A model generated the notes under the pieces. That model was not told the origin of the DNA. It saw nothing but the letters and a program-made list of their open reading frames with translations, and made no database searches. From the NCBI GenBank assembly GCA_017643025.1, contig JAEPOG010000001.1, positions 186,001 through 250,000 on the forward strand: DNA of 64,000 nt, written 5' to 3'. The stretch's first letter is position 1, and each line of letters opens with the position of its first letter. The position numbers and the translations under genes were made by a program. Positions 1 through 8,854 of the stretch are shown here, piece by piece. Source of the stretch: Rhizobiaceae bacterium (lineage in GTDB: Bacteria > Pseudomonadota > Alphaproteobacteria > Rhizobiales > Rhizobiaceae).

Positions 1-311
1 AACGGCGGATGATCGTCGCCGTGCCAATGACAGCTGGCCTTCCTGAGCCGCTGTCATGCAAGCAACGCATGGCAGCCAGAAACGCAGCGCATGCCCGCGC
101 ATTACCCGCCGCAAGCTTCTGAATTTGTAGGATTTTCTTAAGCTTGCGGCGGACATCGATCCTTAGTGTCGTTTTTCACATATAGCGCTTCGTTTTTGCA
201 TTGTCGCCACGCCCGGCGCGGACCTATATCCGCCTCAACAGACGAGCACCCTCTGCCATCGCACCGGATGCTCCGTGTGGAACAACAACTGATTTGCATG
301 GAGTGAAGATC
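1..311. other. Non-coding left end with two inverted repeats
   Basis: I see no convincing gene here. The stretch holds a 7-bp inverted repeat (27-33 with 51-57, with an inner GGC/GCC pairing), which could be the tail of a transcript from outside the window. It also holds a perfect 13-bp inverted repeat (separate entry). An AT-rich patch at about 163-185 could supply the promoter of the small gene at 312, but I find no clean -35/-10 pair. Confidence 0.5.
106..152. repeat. Perfect 13-bp inverted repeat, 21-nt spacer
   Basis: The arm CCGCCGCAAGCTT at 106-118 is matched exactly in reverse complement by AAGCTTGCGGCGG at 140-152, around an AT-rich 21-nt spacer. There is no T-run after either arm, so it is not a standard intrinsic terminator. 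It lies about 160 bp before the small gene at 312 and could be an RNA hairpin or a paired protein-binding site. Function unknown. Confidence 0.7.
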
Positions 312-449
312 ATGAAGCTTGTCGCACGCCTTTTCGGCCGCCGCCCCTCCAACCTCGCCACCGAGTTCGAGCGTCAGCGGTTGAGCCGCACCATGCCGGG
401 CCAAACGGGAGCCCTCGCCGCGTCCCGCTACGGCTTCGTGCTCAACTAA
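312..449 (+). CDS. Small basic protein of unknown function (45 aa)
   Basis: This is a 45-codon frame starting MKLVARLFGRRP and ending YGFVLN. It is supported by a good ribosome site (GGAGTGAAG, 3 bases before the ATG) and by an intrinsic terminator 38 bp after the stop, so it looks like a complete single-gene transcript. The N-terminus is short, basic and amphipathic; there is no signal peptide, membrane segment or cysteine. A start at 201 in the same frame would give 82 aa but has no ribosome site and low-complexity content, so I prefer 312. I do not recognise a family, and the function is unknown. Confidence 0.55.
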   Translation: MKLVARLFGRRPSNLATEFERQRLSRTMPGQTGALAASRYGFVLN

Positions 450-487
450 GTTACTTGCCGGCGGAACACCGGCAACCGAGTATCGCA

Positions 488-519
488 AAAGCGCCGGACC
501 GTTGGCCCGGCGCTTTTTT
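488..519 (+). terminator. Rho-independent terminator after the 45-aa gene
   Basis: A 9-bp GC-rich stem (AAGCGCCGG paired with CCGGCGCTT) closes a loop of about 12 nt and runs into six T residues at 514-519. The T-run places it on the plus strand, ending the transcript of the small gene at 312-449. Confidence 0.85.
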
Positions 520-648
520 CGTTGAACAGCATGCCGCTTCCGGATTTGCGACCCGTCATTCCATTGACATCAAAGCCTTTCTCTGGTGACGCTTTGCTCT
601 AAGCGACATTGAGCAATGCGCTGCCACGCAAAACCGCGGGAGGCGGAT

Positions 649-1647
649 TTGTCCTCGAAGCAAGCTCTCAAGCGCTCGATCGTTTTCTTTCTCGTTCCCG
701 ATTTCACGATGATGGCGTTTGCCACGGCGCTGGAGCCGTTGCGCGCCGCCAACCGCATGCTCGGTTTCGAGGCGTACCGCTGGCGCCTGGCCAGTGTCGA
801 CGGGCGTCCCGTCGCCGCCTCGAATGGCGTCGAGTGCGCCGTCGGCACATCGCTTGAGCAGGAACGGAAGCTGATGACCGGGCCGGAGCGCCCGTCCATG
901 GTCGTTGTCTGCAGCGGCATCGGCGTCGAGAACTTCCAGAGCAAGACAGCGCTTGCCTGGCTGCGCGAGGAGCACAATCGTGGTGTCGCGATCGGCGGCC
1001 TGTGCACCGGTGCGCACATCCTGGCGCGTGCCGGGCTGCTGGCCAACCGGCGCTGCGCCATTCACTGGGAAAATCTGCCGGGTTTCCAGGAGGCCTTTCC
1101 GAAGGTCAACGTGTTCGCCGACCTGTTCGAAGTCGACACCAACATCTACACCTGCGCCGGCGGCACAGCGTCGCTCGACATGATGCTGAAGCTGATCGGC
1201 GACGACTTCGACGACACCCTGGTGAACCGCGTCTGCGAGCAGTTCCTGACCGACCGCGTTCGCAGTCCGACGGACCGCCAGCGGCTGCCGCTGCGGGCCC
1301 GTCTCGGCGTCCAGAACTCCAAGGTGCTGACCATCATCGAGTTGATGGAGGCAAACCTCACCGAGCCGCTGTCGCTGGTCGAGGTCGCCGAGCATGTCGG
1401 CCTGTCGCGCCGCCAGATCGAGCGGCTCTTCCGGCAGGAAATGGGCCGCTCGCCGGCGCGGTACTATCTGGAGATCAGGCTCGACCGCGCCCGTCATCTC
1501 CTGCTGCAGTCCTCACTGCCGGTCGTCGAGGTCGCAGTGGCATGCGGCTTCGTCTCCGCGTCCCATTTCTCCAAATGCTACCGCGAACTCTACGCCCGCT
1601 CGCCGCAGCAGGAGCGGGCCGAGCGCAAGCAGCTGGTCGCCGCGTAG
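649..1647 (+). CDS. GlxA-family transcriptional regulator (DJ-1/PfpI domain + AraC HTH)
   Basis: This is a two-domain regulator of about 332 aa. The N-terminal half is a DJ-1/PfpI (class I glutamine amidotransferase-like) domain with the nucleophile-elbow motif GGLCTGAHI, Cys at about residue 119. The C-terminal 100 residues are an AraC-type double helix-turn-helix (LVEVAEHVGLSRRQIERLF, then VAVACGFVSASHFSKCYR). I prefer the TTG at 649 because GGGAGG lies 5 bases before it; the ATG at 616 has no clear ribosome site. Family members include GbdR, which activates glycine betaine, dimethylglycine and sarcosine catabolism in Pseudomonas. Position next to a dimethylglycine-dehydrogenase-like gene and soxBDAG suggests the same role here, but that is inference from neighbours. 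Confidence 0.85.
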   Translation: MSSKQALKRSIVFFLVPDFTMMAFATALEPLRAANRMLGFEAYRWRLASVDGRPVAASNGVECAVGTSLEQERKLMTGPERPSMVVVCSGIGVENFQSKTALAWLREEHNRGVAIGGLCTGAHILARAGLLANRRCAIHWENLPGFQEAFPKVNVFADLFEVDTNIYTCAGGTASLDMMLKLIGDDFDDTLVNRVCEQFLTDRVRSPTDRQRLPLRARLGVQNSKVLTIIELMEANLTEPLSLVEVAEHVGLSRRQIERLFRQEMGRSPARYYLEIRLDRARHLLLQSSLPVVEVAVACGFVSASHFSKCYRELYARSPQQERAERKQLVAA

Positions 1648-1654
1648 CCTTCGC

Positions 1655-2539
1655 CTAGCGGTCTTCCCAGAAGAGCGTCCGGCCTCGCCAGCGTTTCTCG
1701 CCCACCTGGCAGTCGTAACCCGGCTCGGTCGCCACCTTGACCACCGGCAATTCATCGGGATTCGCTTCCGGTTCGGGCCAAGGATCAACGCTTGGTCCGC
1801 CGGCGATCTCCAGCACCAGCTTGCGTCTGACCGCTTCCGGGAAATGCGACCAGTCGTTCACAGGCACAACGAACGCTCCCGGCCCTCCGATCACGCAATG
1901 CGTATAGTAGCGGTCGAGGTCGGGGATGCCGAAGGTCGTCATCAGCCCGCCGTCGGTCATCAGCGGCAGGCCGTTGATGGTGATGCCGCGCGAGATGATG
2001 TCATCGCGCACCACGTCCACCCATTCGCCCTGGTTGTTCGGCCCGTCGCCGGAAACATCGACCACCCGTTTCAGGCCGCTATAGGCGCTTTCGGCGAACA
2101 GGTCGTAGGCGAAGCGCAGGCCGCCGGAAATCGACGTGCGGCGGGCGCTGTTGGGCGGGCTGGCCGTGATTTGCGCTGCTACCCGCTCCGCGTCTTCGCG
2201 GCTGGCAATCACCGTCCACGGAACGACCATGTAGTGCGACTGATCGCCGGCCCACTCGAAATAGGAAATCGCGATCTTGCCGTGAATGCCGTTGCGGATC
2301 GCGCTGATCACCTGGTCGTGGGTCAACGCGGCGACATAACCGTCGCGCTGGATCTTCAACTCGTCGAAGGACATGGAAAGGGAGACGTCGACAGCGAGGA
2401 TGAGCTCGACATCGACCACCTCCTGGGCTGACGCCGGCGATGTCCCTGCCAGTGCGCACGCCGTGGCGCCGGCGAGTCCCGCCATCCAGGTCCGATGCAA
2501 CGCAGTCCATGCAGAATGCAAGTCAGTTGGTATCGCCAT
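1655..2539 (-). CDS. Exported DUF1194 (VWA-like) protein, copy 1
   Basis: This is a protein of about 294 aa with an N-terminal signal peptide ending near ASAQE. A von Willebrand A-like domain of the DUF1194 family follows. The metal-site motif AVDVSLSM (Asp51, Ser53, Ser55, MIDAS type DxSxS) opens the domain, and VVDVSGDGPNNQGEW is a second family signature. It is a paralogue of the next gene upstream (2523-3368), which its 5' end overlaps by about 17 bp, so the two are translationally coupled. I chose the ATG at 2539 because GGAG sits 8 bases before it. The family has no established function; an extracytoplasmic metal-dependent adhesion or binding role is inferred from the fold. It converges with the GlxA regulator, 7 bp away. 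Confidence 0.85.
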   Translation of the reverse strand: MAIPTDLHSAWTALHRTWMAGLAGATACALAGTSPASAQEVVDVELILAVDVSLSMSFDELKIQRDGYVAALTHDQVISAIRNGIHGKIAISYFEWAGDQSHYMVVPWTVIASREDAERVAAQITASPPNSARRTSISGGLRFAYDLFAESAYSGLKRVVDVSGDGPNNQGEWVDVVRDDIISRGITINGLPLMTDGGLMTTFGIPDLDRYYTHCVIGGPGAFVVPVNDWSHFPEAVRRKLVLEIAGGPSVDPWPEPEANPDELPVVKVATEPGYDCQVGEKRWRGRTLFWEDR

Positions 2540-3368
2540 TGTCATTGCTCCAGCCCCGCCACAGGGTTTCACCGATGCTGCAGTCCGTAGTCCCTCCCGA
2601 AGTCATCCAAAGCCTAGCCGTCTCTTCACTTGAACCGGCGCCGGTGGCTGCGCCGCCCGCCAGTTCCAGAACCAGTTTTCGCCGCACCGCCTCCGGAAAC
2701 TGGTCCCAGCTTCTGACCGGAAGCACAAACGAGCGCGGCCCGCCGATCACGCAATCAGCGTAGTAGACATCGAGGTCCGGCAGCGTTTCGTCACCGAACG
2801 CTCGGTCCCCGAGTATGAGCGGAAGTCCGTTGATCGTAATGCCGTCGCTGACGGCGACATCCCGCGAGGCGGTAACCAGCCCGCCCTGGTTGTTGGGGCC
2901 ATCGCCGGAAATGTCGATGACGCGGCGGATGCCGGTGAACTCGTTGCCGTTGATCGCCCGTTGTCCGAACCGGATCGCACCCGAAATAGAGGTCTGGTAG
3001 AGGCTCTTCACCGGTGCCTGTTCAAGGGCGTCCGCCATGCGCAATGCGTCGCTCGGGCTGCCGATCAGCGTCCATGGCACGACAATCCTGCGAGACCCCG
3101 AGGCGCCCCACTCGACATAGGTGACGGCCACACGGCCATGAACGCCGTCGCGAATCGCATTCGCGACTTCAGGCGAACGAAAAGCCGCGACATAGCCCTG
3201 CCGCTGCAGGACAAGTTCGTCCAACGTCATCGAGCTGGAAATATCGACCGCAAGCACCAGTTCGACATCGACTGGTTCGGAGGCGGCGGCTGTCGCACTC
3301 ATGTCGAGCAGTCCGGCGAAGGCGAAACTGCCCAGTGCGGCCCGCCAGCAGCGTGAGACCGCTTTCAT
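2523..3368 (-). CDS. Exported DUF1194 (VWA-like) protein, copy 2
   Basis: This is a protein of about 281 aa from the ATG at 3368 (MKAVSRCWRAALG), giving a normal signal peptide ending near TAAASE. The VWA-like DUF1194 domain has AVDISSSM (Asp42, Ser44, Ser46) and RVIDISGDGPNNQGG. Copy 1 downstream shares the same layout throughout, including the GDGPNNQG, ITINGLPL and CVIGGP blocks, so the pair arose by duplication. The frame extends upstream to 3440 but that would bury the signal peptide. It lies 87 bp after the dimethylglycine-dehydrogenase-like gene, on the same strand, so co-transcription is possible. Function unknown. Confidence 0.85.
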   Translation of the reverse strand: MKAVSRCWRAALGSFAFAGLLDMSATAAASEPVDVELVLAVDISSSMTLDELVLQRQGYVAAFRSPEVANAIRDGVHGRVAVTYVEWGASGSRRIVVPWTLIGSPSDALRMADALEQAPVKSLYQTSISGAIRFGQRAINGNEFTGIRRVIDISGDGPNNQGGLVTASRDVAVSDGITINGLPLILGDRAFGDETLPDLDVYYADCVIGGPRSFVLPVRSWDQFPEAVRRKLVLELAGGAATGAGSSEETARLWMTSGGTTDCSIGETLWRGWSNDNGDTN

Positions 3369-3455
3369 CCTTGCCGAGGATAGGCAAATCGGACGATCTG
3401 AAAAGCAGACGGTGGGCGTAACCCGGCCCAGTCCCTTCACATTTGCGAGAGCGGC

Positions 3456-6017
3456 CTAGCTGCGCGGCTTCAGATTTTCCGGGTCGTAGAGCGGCTTGTA
3501 GCCGACCGCGGCCACTTCCACCGGATAGGTCTCGCCGAAATATTCGACGGCCAGCTTGCGCCCTTCCTGGCAATAGCTGTGGGGGAGATAGGCGAGCGCG
3601 ATATTCTTGCCGATGGTCGGACCATAGGCGACCGAGGTGGTGAAGGAGCGGCGGCCGAGCTCGTCGACCAGCGTCTCTCCGGTATCGGGGTCCATCACGG
3701 GGATGATGCCGACCGGATAACGGGCGACGCCCTTTGCATCCGTGTTGTCGGTCATCACCAGCGTGCAGAGCATCGCCGGCTGGTGATCGCGGGCGCGATA
3801 CTCGAGGTGCTTCGCCTTGCCGCAAAAGTCGGCGTCCTTGACCTTCGGACGCGCCAGATCGGCCTCGTAGAGATTGTACTCCGTCAGGAGATCGGCGTTC
3901 TGCAGCCGCAGGCTTTTTTCCATGCGCCGCGAATTGGCATAGGTTTCCACCCCGAACGCCATGACGCCGGTTGAGCGCAGCGCATCCCACACCGCCAGCC
4001 CGTCCTCGTAGCGCATGTGCAGTTCCCAGCCTTGCTCGCCCACATAGGAGAGCCTGAAGGCCGTCACGTCCTTGCCGGCGATCCTGACTGGCTTGATTGC
4101 GGCGAACGGGAAATTTTCGATCGACAGTCCCTCGGGATCCTCGACCACCTGCTGCAGCGTCGTACGGGCATTCGGCCCCCAAATGCCGATGGTCACATGT
4201 TTCTCGGTCACATCGGTGATCGTGACGTCGAACCCTTTTTCGTCCGCGACGCGGCGCAGATAGCTGAAATCACGCGGGCCGGCGTCGGCGCCGTCCACCA
4301 CGCGGCAGCGGTCGGCCATCCTGATGACAGTCAGGTCGGCGCGCACCATCCCCTCCTCGTCGAGGAAGTGGGTGTAGATGCCCTTGCCGATATTGGCGTC
4401 GCCGCCGATGCGCGCAGCACATGCCCATTCGAGCAGCGCCACATGGTCAGGGCCTTCCACATCATAGATGGCGAAATGCGACAGGTTCACGATGCCGCAA
4501 TTCTCGCTCATCTCCAGATGCTCGGCATTGGAGACACGCCAGAAGTGGCGATGGTCCCATTCGTTCTCGCGCAGCGGCACCCGGTTTTCGTATTTCTCCA
4601 GCAGGTGCTCGTTGGCGGCGTAGCCATGCGCGCGTTCCCAGCCGCCGAGTTCCATGAAATAGCCGCCGAGCTCCTTCTCGCGCTCGTAGAAAGGCGAGCG
4701 GCGGACATTGCGCCCTTTGGAGAACGGCTCGCGTGGGTGGACCGCCGGGTTATAAACCTTCATCGCCGTCTCGGTGCAGCGATCGTGGATGAACTGCTCG
4801 CCAGTCTGGTGCGGGTAGAAGCGCGCATAGTCGATGGCGTGGTGGTCGATTTCCGTGCGCCCGCTCGTCATCATGTCGGCGAGCAGCTTCGCCATTCCCG
4901 GCCCATCCTTCACCCAGATGGCGACAGCGTACCAGAGCCCGCGTACCTTCTGGCTCTCGCCGATCGACGGGCCGCCGTCGGTCGTCACCTGCAGCAGGCC
5001 GTTGAAGGAGCGTTTCTCTTCGTAGCCGAGTTCGGCAAGAATCGGCGTCAGCTCGATGGCGCGCTCCAGCGGTTCCATGATCTGCTCGATGTCGAGGTCG
5101 CGTTGCGAGGGCGAGAGCCGCGCCTCCTCCTTCTTCAGAAGGTCGCGCGGGTGAACAAGGCGCGGGTTCTTTTCCTCGTAATAGCCCCACTCGATCATGC
5201 CGCCTTCCGATGTCGTGGGGTCGCCGGTGTCGCGCATATAGGCCGAATTGCCCTGGTCTCGCAGCAGCGGCCAGCCGATCTCCTTGCCGGTGCCGGCGAA
5301 CTCCGTGTACGGGCCAAAGAATGTGAGCGGGTGGTCGATAGGCATGACCGGCAGGTCCTCGCCCGCCATCGCCGCGATAAGCCGCCCCCACAGGCCGGTG
5401 CAGATGACGACGTGATCGGCGCGGATGGTACCACGGTCGGTGACGACGCCTTTGATCCGTCCGTCTTCGATCACCAGCGACGTGGCCGGCGTGTTGGCAA
5501 ATGCCCGCAGCTTGCCGGCGGCGACTCCCTGGTCGACGAGCTTGCCAGCGACCGTCTGGGACCGCGGAATGACAAGCCCGGCATCGGGGTCCCACAGACC
5601 GCCCTGCACCTGGTCTTCTTCGACGAGCGGAAACTTGGCCTTGATCTCGGCCGGCCCAATCAGCCGCGCTCGCGTCCCGAACGCCTTGGCTGAGGCGACC
5701 TTGCGCCTGATCTCGTCCATACGCGCATCGTCGCCGGTGCGCGCCACTTCGAGGCCGCCGACGCGGGCGTAGTGGCCCATCTTCTCGTAGAATTGGATCG
5801 AATAGAGCGTTGTCCAGCACGACAGAAAGTCGTGGCTCGTCGTGTAGCAGAAGTCCGAGGCATGCGCCGTCGAGCCGACATCGGTTGGAATTCCCGACAT
5901 GTCGATGCCGACAATGTCGTCCCAGCCGCGCTCGATCAGGTGATGGGCGACCGACGCGCCCACGATGCCGCCAAGCCCGACGATGACGACCTTCGCTTCT
6001 GCCGGAAACCCTGCCAT
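3456..6017 (-). CDS. Dimethylglycine dehydrogenase/oxidase-like FAD protein with GcvT domain
   Basis: This is an 853-aa two-part flavoprotein. Residues 1-400 form a DAO-type FAD oxidoreductase with the dinucleotide motif VVIVGLGGIVGASVAHHL at the N-terminus. GSTAHAS follows at about residue 50, matching the GST-x-HA block that carries the covalently bound FAD in dimethylglycine and sarcosine dehydrogenases. The C-terminal 400 residues are a GcvT-like aminomethyltransferase fold (for example VSYVGEQGWELHM), which in this family binds folate and captures the C1 unit. The likely reaction is oxidative demethylation of dimethylglycine to sarcosine. Nearby soxBDAG would take sarcosine to glycine. 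The exact substrate (dimethylglycine, sarcosine or another N-methyl compound) cannot be fixed from sequence. Ribosome site GGAG precedes the ATG. Confidence 0.85.
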   Translation of the reverse strand: MAGFPAEAKVVIVGLGGIVGASVAHHLIERGWDDIVGIDMSGIPTDVGSTAHASDFCYTTSHDFLSCWTTLYSIQFYEKMGHYARVGGLEVARTGDDARMDEIRRKVASAKAFGTRARLIGPAEIKAKFPLVEEDQVQGGLWDPDAGLVIPRSQTVAGKLVDQGVAAGKLRAFANTPATSLVIEDGRIKGVVTDRGTIRADHVVICTGLWGRLIAAMAGEDLPVMPIDHPLTFFGPYTEFAGTGKEIGWPLLRDQGNSAYMRDTGDPTTSEGGMIEWGYYEEKNPRLVHPRDLLKKEEARLSPSQRDLDIEQIMEPLERAIELTPILAELGYEEKRSFNGLLQVTTDGGPSIGESQKVRGLWYAVAIWVKDGPGMAKLLADMMTSGRTEIDHHAIDYARFYPHQTGEQFIHDRCTETAMKVYNPAVHPREPFSKGRNVRRSPFYEREKELGGYFMELGGWERAHGYAANEHLLEKYENRVPLRENEWDHRHFWRVSNAEHLEMSENCGIVNLSHFAIYDVEGPDHVALLEWACAARIGGDANIGKGIYTHFLDEEGMVRADLTVIRMADRCRVVDGADAGPRDFSYLRRVADEKGFDVTITDVTEKHVTIGIWGPNARTTLQQVVEDPEGLSIENFPFAAIKPVRIAGKDVTAFRLSYVGEQGWELHMRYEDGLAVWDALRSTGVMAFGVETYANSRRMEKSLRLQNADLLTEYNLYEADLARPKVKDADFCGKAKHLEYRARDHQPAMLCTLVMTDNTDAKGVARYPVGIIPVMDPDTGETLVDELGRRSFTTSVAYGPTIGKNIALAYLPHSYCQEGRKLAVEYFGETYPVEVAAVGYKPLYDPENLKPRS

Positions 6018-6137
6018 GGCCCGCGACTCCGAGATGTTTGCGCCGACACACTACAGAGCGGCACGCGGAGCCGTTGCGCCTTATTGCGACATCGCCGGAC
6101 AGAGGCGCGACCTGCCAATGCTGCCGCGATTGCGCGG

Positions 6138-8648
6138 CTACTCGTCGCCTAAATGGCCCTTGGGCTTTCGTCTCCGCTTCGGCTTGGCTGGTTCGGCAAC
6201 GCTGGGCGGTCGCTTTTTCGCCGGCGCCGCCGGTTTCGGGGCAGCTTCCGGCGACAGCCCGCTGCGGATGTGCAGGTCGCGCTGGGGATACGGGATTTCG
6301 ATACCCTCCTGCTTGAACCGCTCGTAGATGGTGAAGCGGATATCGTTCTGCACCGCCAGCTGGCTCATCACGTCGGCCAGGAAGAACCGCAACTCGAAAT
6401 CGAGCGAGGAATCGCCAAAGCCGGTGAACACGGCCATCGGCGCGGGGTTCTTGAGTACCGTCTCGTGCGCTTCGGCGATCTCGGTCAGAAGGCTGTGCAC
6501 CGTTCGGGGATCGGCGTCGTAGCTCACGCCGATCTTGATATCGACGCGGCCGAGCCTGTTCTTGTGCGTCCAGTTGCCGACCGCCGAATTGATCAGTTCC
6601 GAATTGGGAAGGATGATCGACTGGCGCTGGAACGTCTCGATCTCCGTCGCGCGAACGCTGATCTTCTTGACCGTGCCGCTGAACCCGCCCGCCACGATCC
6701 AGTCGCCGCTCTTGAAGGGGCGCTCGACGAGCAGAATGAGGCCGGAAACGAAGTTCGACACGATGTTCTGCAGGCCGAAGCCGATGCCGAGCGACAGGCC
6801 GCCAGCGACGAGCGCGAGGCTCGACAGGTCGATGCCCGCCGCCGATACGCCGATCAGCACCGCGATTGCGATGCCGACATAGCCGACAACTGTCTTGATC
6901 GAGTTGCGAACGCCGGCGTCCATTCGCCCGCGCGTCATCACCGAGCCGTCGAGCCAGCGCTGGAACCAGCGCGTGACGAAATAGCCGATGATGAAGACGA
7001 GAATGCCGGTCAGCACGTCGAGAATGGAGAACGACACCGAACCGATCTGGATCTCGCGCAGAGCGCGGAGCGCCCAGGTAGTGACGTCGCCCCATTGGAA
7101 ACCCCACTGGAGCAGGATCAGCGGGATGCCGATGAAGAGCACCATCACGTTGATTGCGACGCTGAACAGCAGCCCGAGTTGGTCTTCGAGCGTATCGGTG
7201 GTTTCGAAATTGCGGTCCAGCCAGCGCCCGAAGACGGTATTACGAAACGCGCCGAGGTCGGAGATCGCGCGGGCCGTCAGATGACCGATATACATCGTCG
7301 CCAGGATGGCGCCCGTCACCACCACTTGCTGCGAGATGAACTGCGCGAGACCGATATAGCCAAGGCAGGCGGCCGCGATGGTGATCGCACCGATCGCATA
7401 AAGCGGATAACGGAGCAGGCGCGGCCAGCGCCGCGGCGAACCGTCCTCGCGTTCGAATGGCGCAACGCTGGCGATCAGGATCACCAGGCCACCCACGATG
7501 ATCGTCGCGACAAGGCTCTTTGCGACGGTGAGCGACAGCGGTGAGCTGAGAACATCGTTCACGCGGGAGAAGATGAAGTCGAAACCGGTGACGATGGAGG
7601 TCGCCCACACCAGCCAGTAGAGCTTCCTCGCGGCATCGGTGTGGACAGGCACCAGCCGCCAGTTGGGCAGGCGCGGCGAAAACACCGCCAGCGCCAGGCG
7701 GTTGACCAGAAACACGATGGCGATGACGTTGAACAGCGTCGTCAGCAGCGCCGCGATGTCGGGCCGCAAAATCTCGAAATAGTCGAACAGCGCGTAACTC
7801 GACCCGAGAAACACGGCGAGCGCCAAAGAAGGCAACAGCGTCGACCAGAAGGCCACCGAAAGCCTGGCCAGATAGGACGGTTTGGCATTCTCCGGATCGG
7901 CAAACAGCAGCGACCGGAACAGGCGCCGCCCGCCCCAGAGCAGAAATGCCGCCGCCGCGAATGACGCCGCGCTCGCGAGAAGGACCGCGTTCAGCTTGAA
8001 CCGGAATACGAAGACAAGCCATGCCTGGATAGCATTGCTGAGTTGTTCGAATTCTGCGGCGAAATCGGCGAATACGTTGGAATTAAGAGCCTCGGTGATG
8101 TCGTAGCGCTTCGTGAGCTGCGATGCGAAGAGGTCCCGCCTGATCTGCGCGATCTCGTTGACAAGCCTGTTGACCCGCAGCACCAGATTGCCGACTTCCC
8201 CGAGAACGGCGTTTATGTCGGCCTTCTCCTGGATCAGCGCCGCGCGTTCCTCTTTCAGCGCCTCGGGCTCGGTGGCCGCATCCTCGGGTGGCGGCCCGAT
8301 CTGATCGAGCCTTTCATTGATCTCCTGAACTCTGGGTCGGAACGCTGCACGCACGGCGTCGAGTTCGATCCCGAGTTCTTCCAGCACATTGCGGACCTGC
8401 ACCAGCTTGGCGTCGTCCTGCGCGCCGGCGTGCATCTCGGACTCGAGTCCGTCCACCTCGTTCGACAGGCGCTTGAGTGCAATCGTCTGCTGTTCAATGA
8501 GCTGCTCGGTCGCCGCTGCATTGGCAGCCGCGGCGGGACTTGCGGTCGGGGCAGTTTCCTCGGCCTGTTGGGCGAATGCGCCCACGGAGAGGGCCAGGAA
8601 CAGTGCCGCCAGCAGCGCAATCGGACGTAACAATGCGGCGAAATTCAT
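6138..8648 (-). CDS. Mechanosensitive ion channel, DUF3772/MscS family
   Basis: This is a large MscS-family protein of about 836 aa, comparable to MscK/YbdG-type channels of rhizobia. From the ATG at 8648 there is a signal peptide (residues 1-25, ending GAFAQQ). A helical, coiled-coil-prone periplasmic region with DUF3772 follows. Next come about ten membrane helices, then the MscS pore and vestibule (GGLSLGIGFGLQNIVSNFVSGLIL, then VERPFKSGDWI), and a cytoplasmic cage region ending in IPYPQRDLHIR. The tail is Lys/Arg/Pro rich. It releases solutes on hypo-osmotic shock. A role beside glycine-betaine-type catabolism would make sense, since betaine is an osmolyte, but that is inference. The next gene upstream, soxB, is divergent. 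Confidence 0.9.
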   Translation of the reverse strand: MNFAALLRPIALLAALFLALSVGAFAQQAEETAPTASPAAAANAAATEQLIEQQTIALKRLSNEVDGLESEMHAGAQDDAKLVQVRNVLEELGIELDAVRAAFRPRVQEINERLDQIGPPPEDAATEPEALKEERAALIQEKADINAVLGEVGNLVLRVNRLVNEIAQIRRDLFASQLTKRYDITEALNSNVFADFAAEFEQLSNAIQAWLVFVFRFKLNAVLLASAASFAAAAFLLWGGRRLFRSLLFADPENAKPSYLARLSVAFWSTLLPSLALAVFLGSSYALFDYFEILRPDIAALLTTLFNVIAIVFLVNRLALAVFSPRLPNWRLVPVHTDAARKLYWLVWATSIVTGFDFIFSRVNDVLSSPLSLTVAKSLVATIIVGGLVILIASVAPFEREDGSPRRWPRLLRYPLYAIGAITIAAACLGYIGLAQFISQQVVVTGAILATMYIGHLTARAISDLGAFRNTVFGRWLDRNFETTDTLEDQLGLLFSVAINVMVLFIGIPLILLQWGFQWGDVTTWALRALREIQIGSVSFSILDVLTGILVFIIGYFVTRWFQRWLDGSVMTRGRMDAGVRNSIKTVVGYVGIAIAVLIGVSAAGIDLSSLALVAGGLSLGIGFGLQNIVSNFVSGLILLVERPFKSGDWIVAGGFSGTVKKISVRATEIETFQRQSIILPNSELINSAVGNWTHKNRLGRVDIKIGVSYDADPRTVHSLLTEIAEAHETVLKNPAPMAVFTGFGDSSLDFELRFFLADVMSQLAVQNDIRFTIYERFKQEGIEIPYPQRDLHIRSGLSPEAAPKPAAPAKKRPPSVAEPAKPKRRRKPKGHLGDE

Positions 8649-8775
8649 CAAATGCCCGGCTTCCAACGACCCCAACAGGGCGCCATTGATAGGTGCAGCT
8701 TTCCCGGGGGGCAAGGCAAAGGCCTTTGCATCGCCCCGTGGATGGTCGGCACGGTTAAAGCCGATGGCGGAATAT

Positions 8776-8805
8776 TTGCCTTGATCGGGGCGCCGGGCCT
8801 ATAGG
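8776..8805 (+). promoter_or_regulatory. Candidate promoter of soxBDAG
   Basis: TTGCCT at 8776-8781 and TATAGG at 8800-8805 are separated by 18 bp and lie 50 bp before the soxB start. The match to the sigma-70-type consensus is reasonable but unproven. The intergenic region (8649-8854) is shared with the divergent MscS gene. Confidence 0.4.
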
Positions 8806-8854
8806 GTCCGCATGTCGGCCTTCGGTCAGTTCCGGACGCCGCGCGGGTGGAATC

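Noticed and set aside
4750..7107. A 785-codon open frame overlapping the DMGDH-like and MscS genes
   Set aside because: Same strand as the real genes but another frame; Arg/Gly/Ala-rich translation with no recognisable domain.
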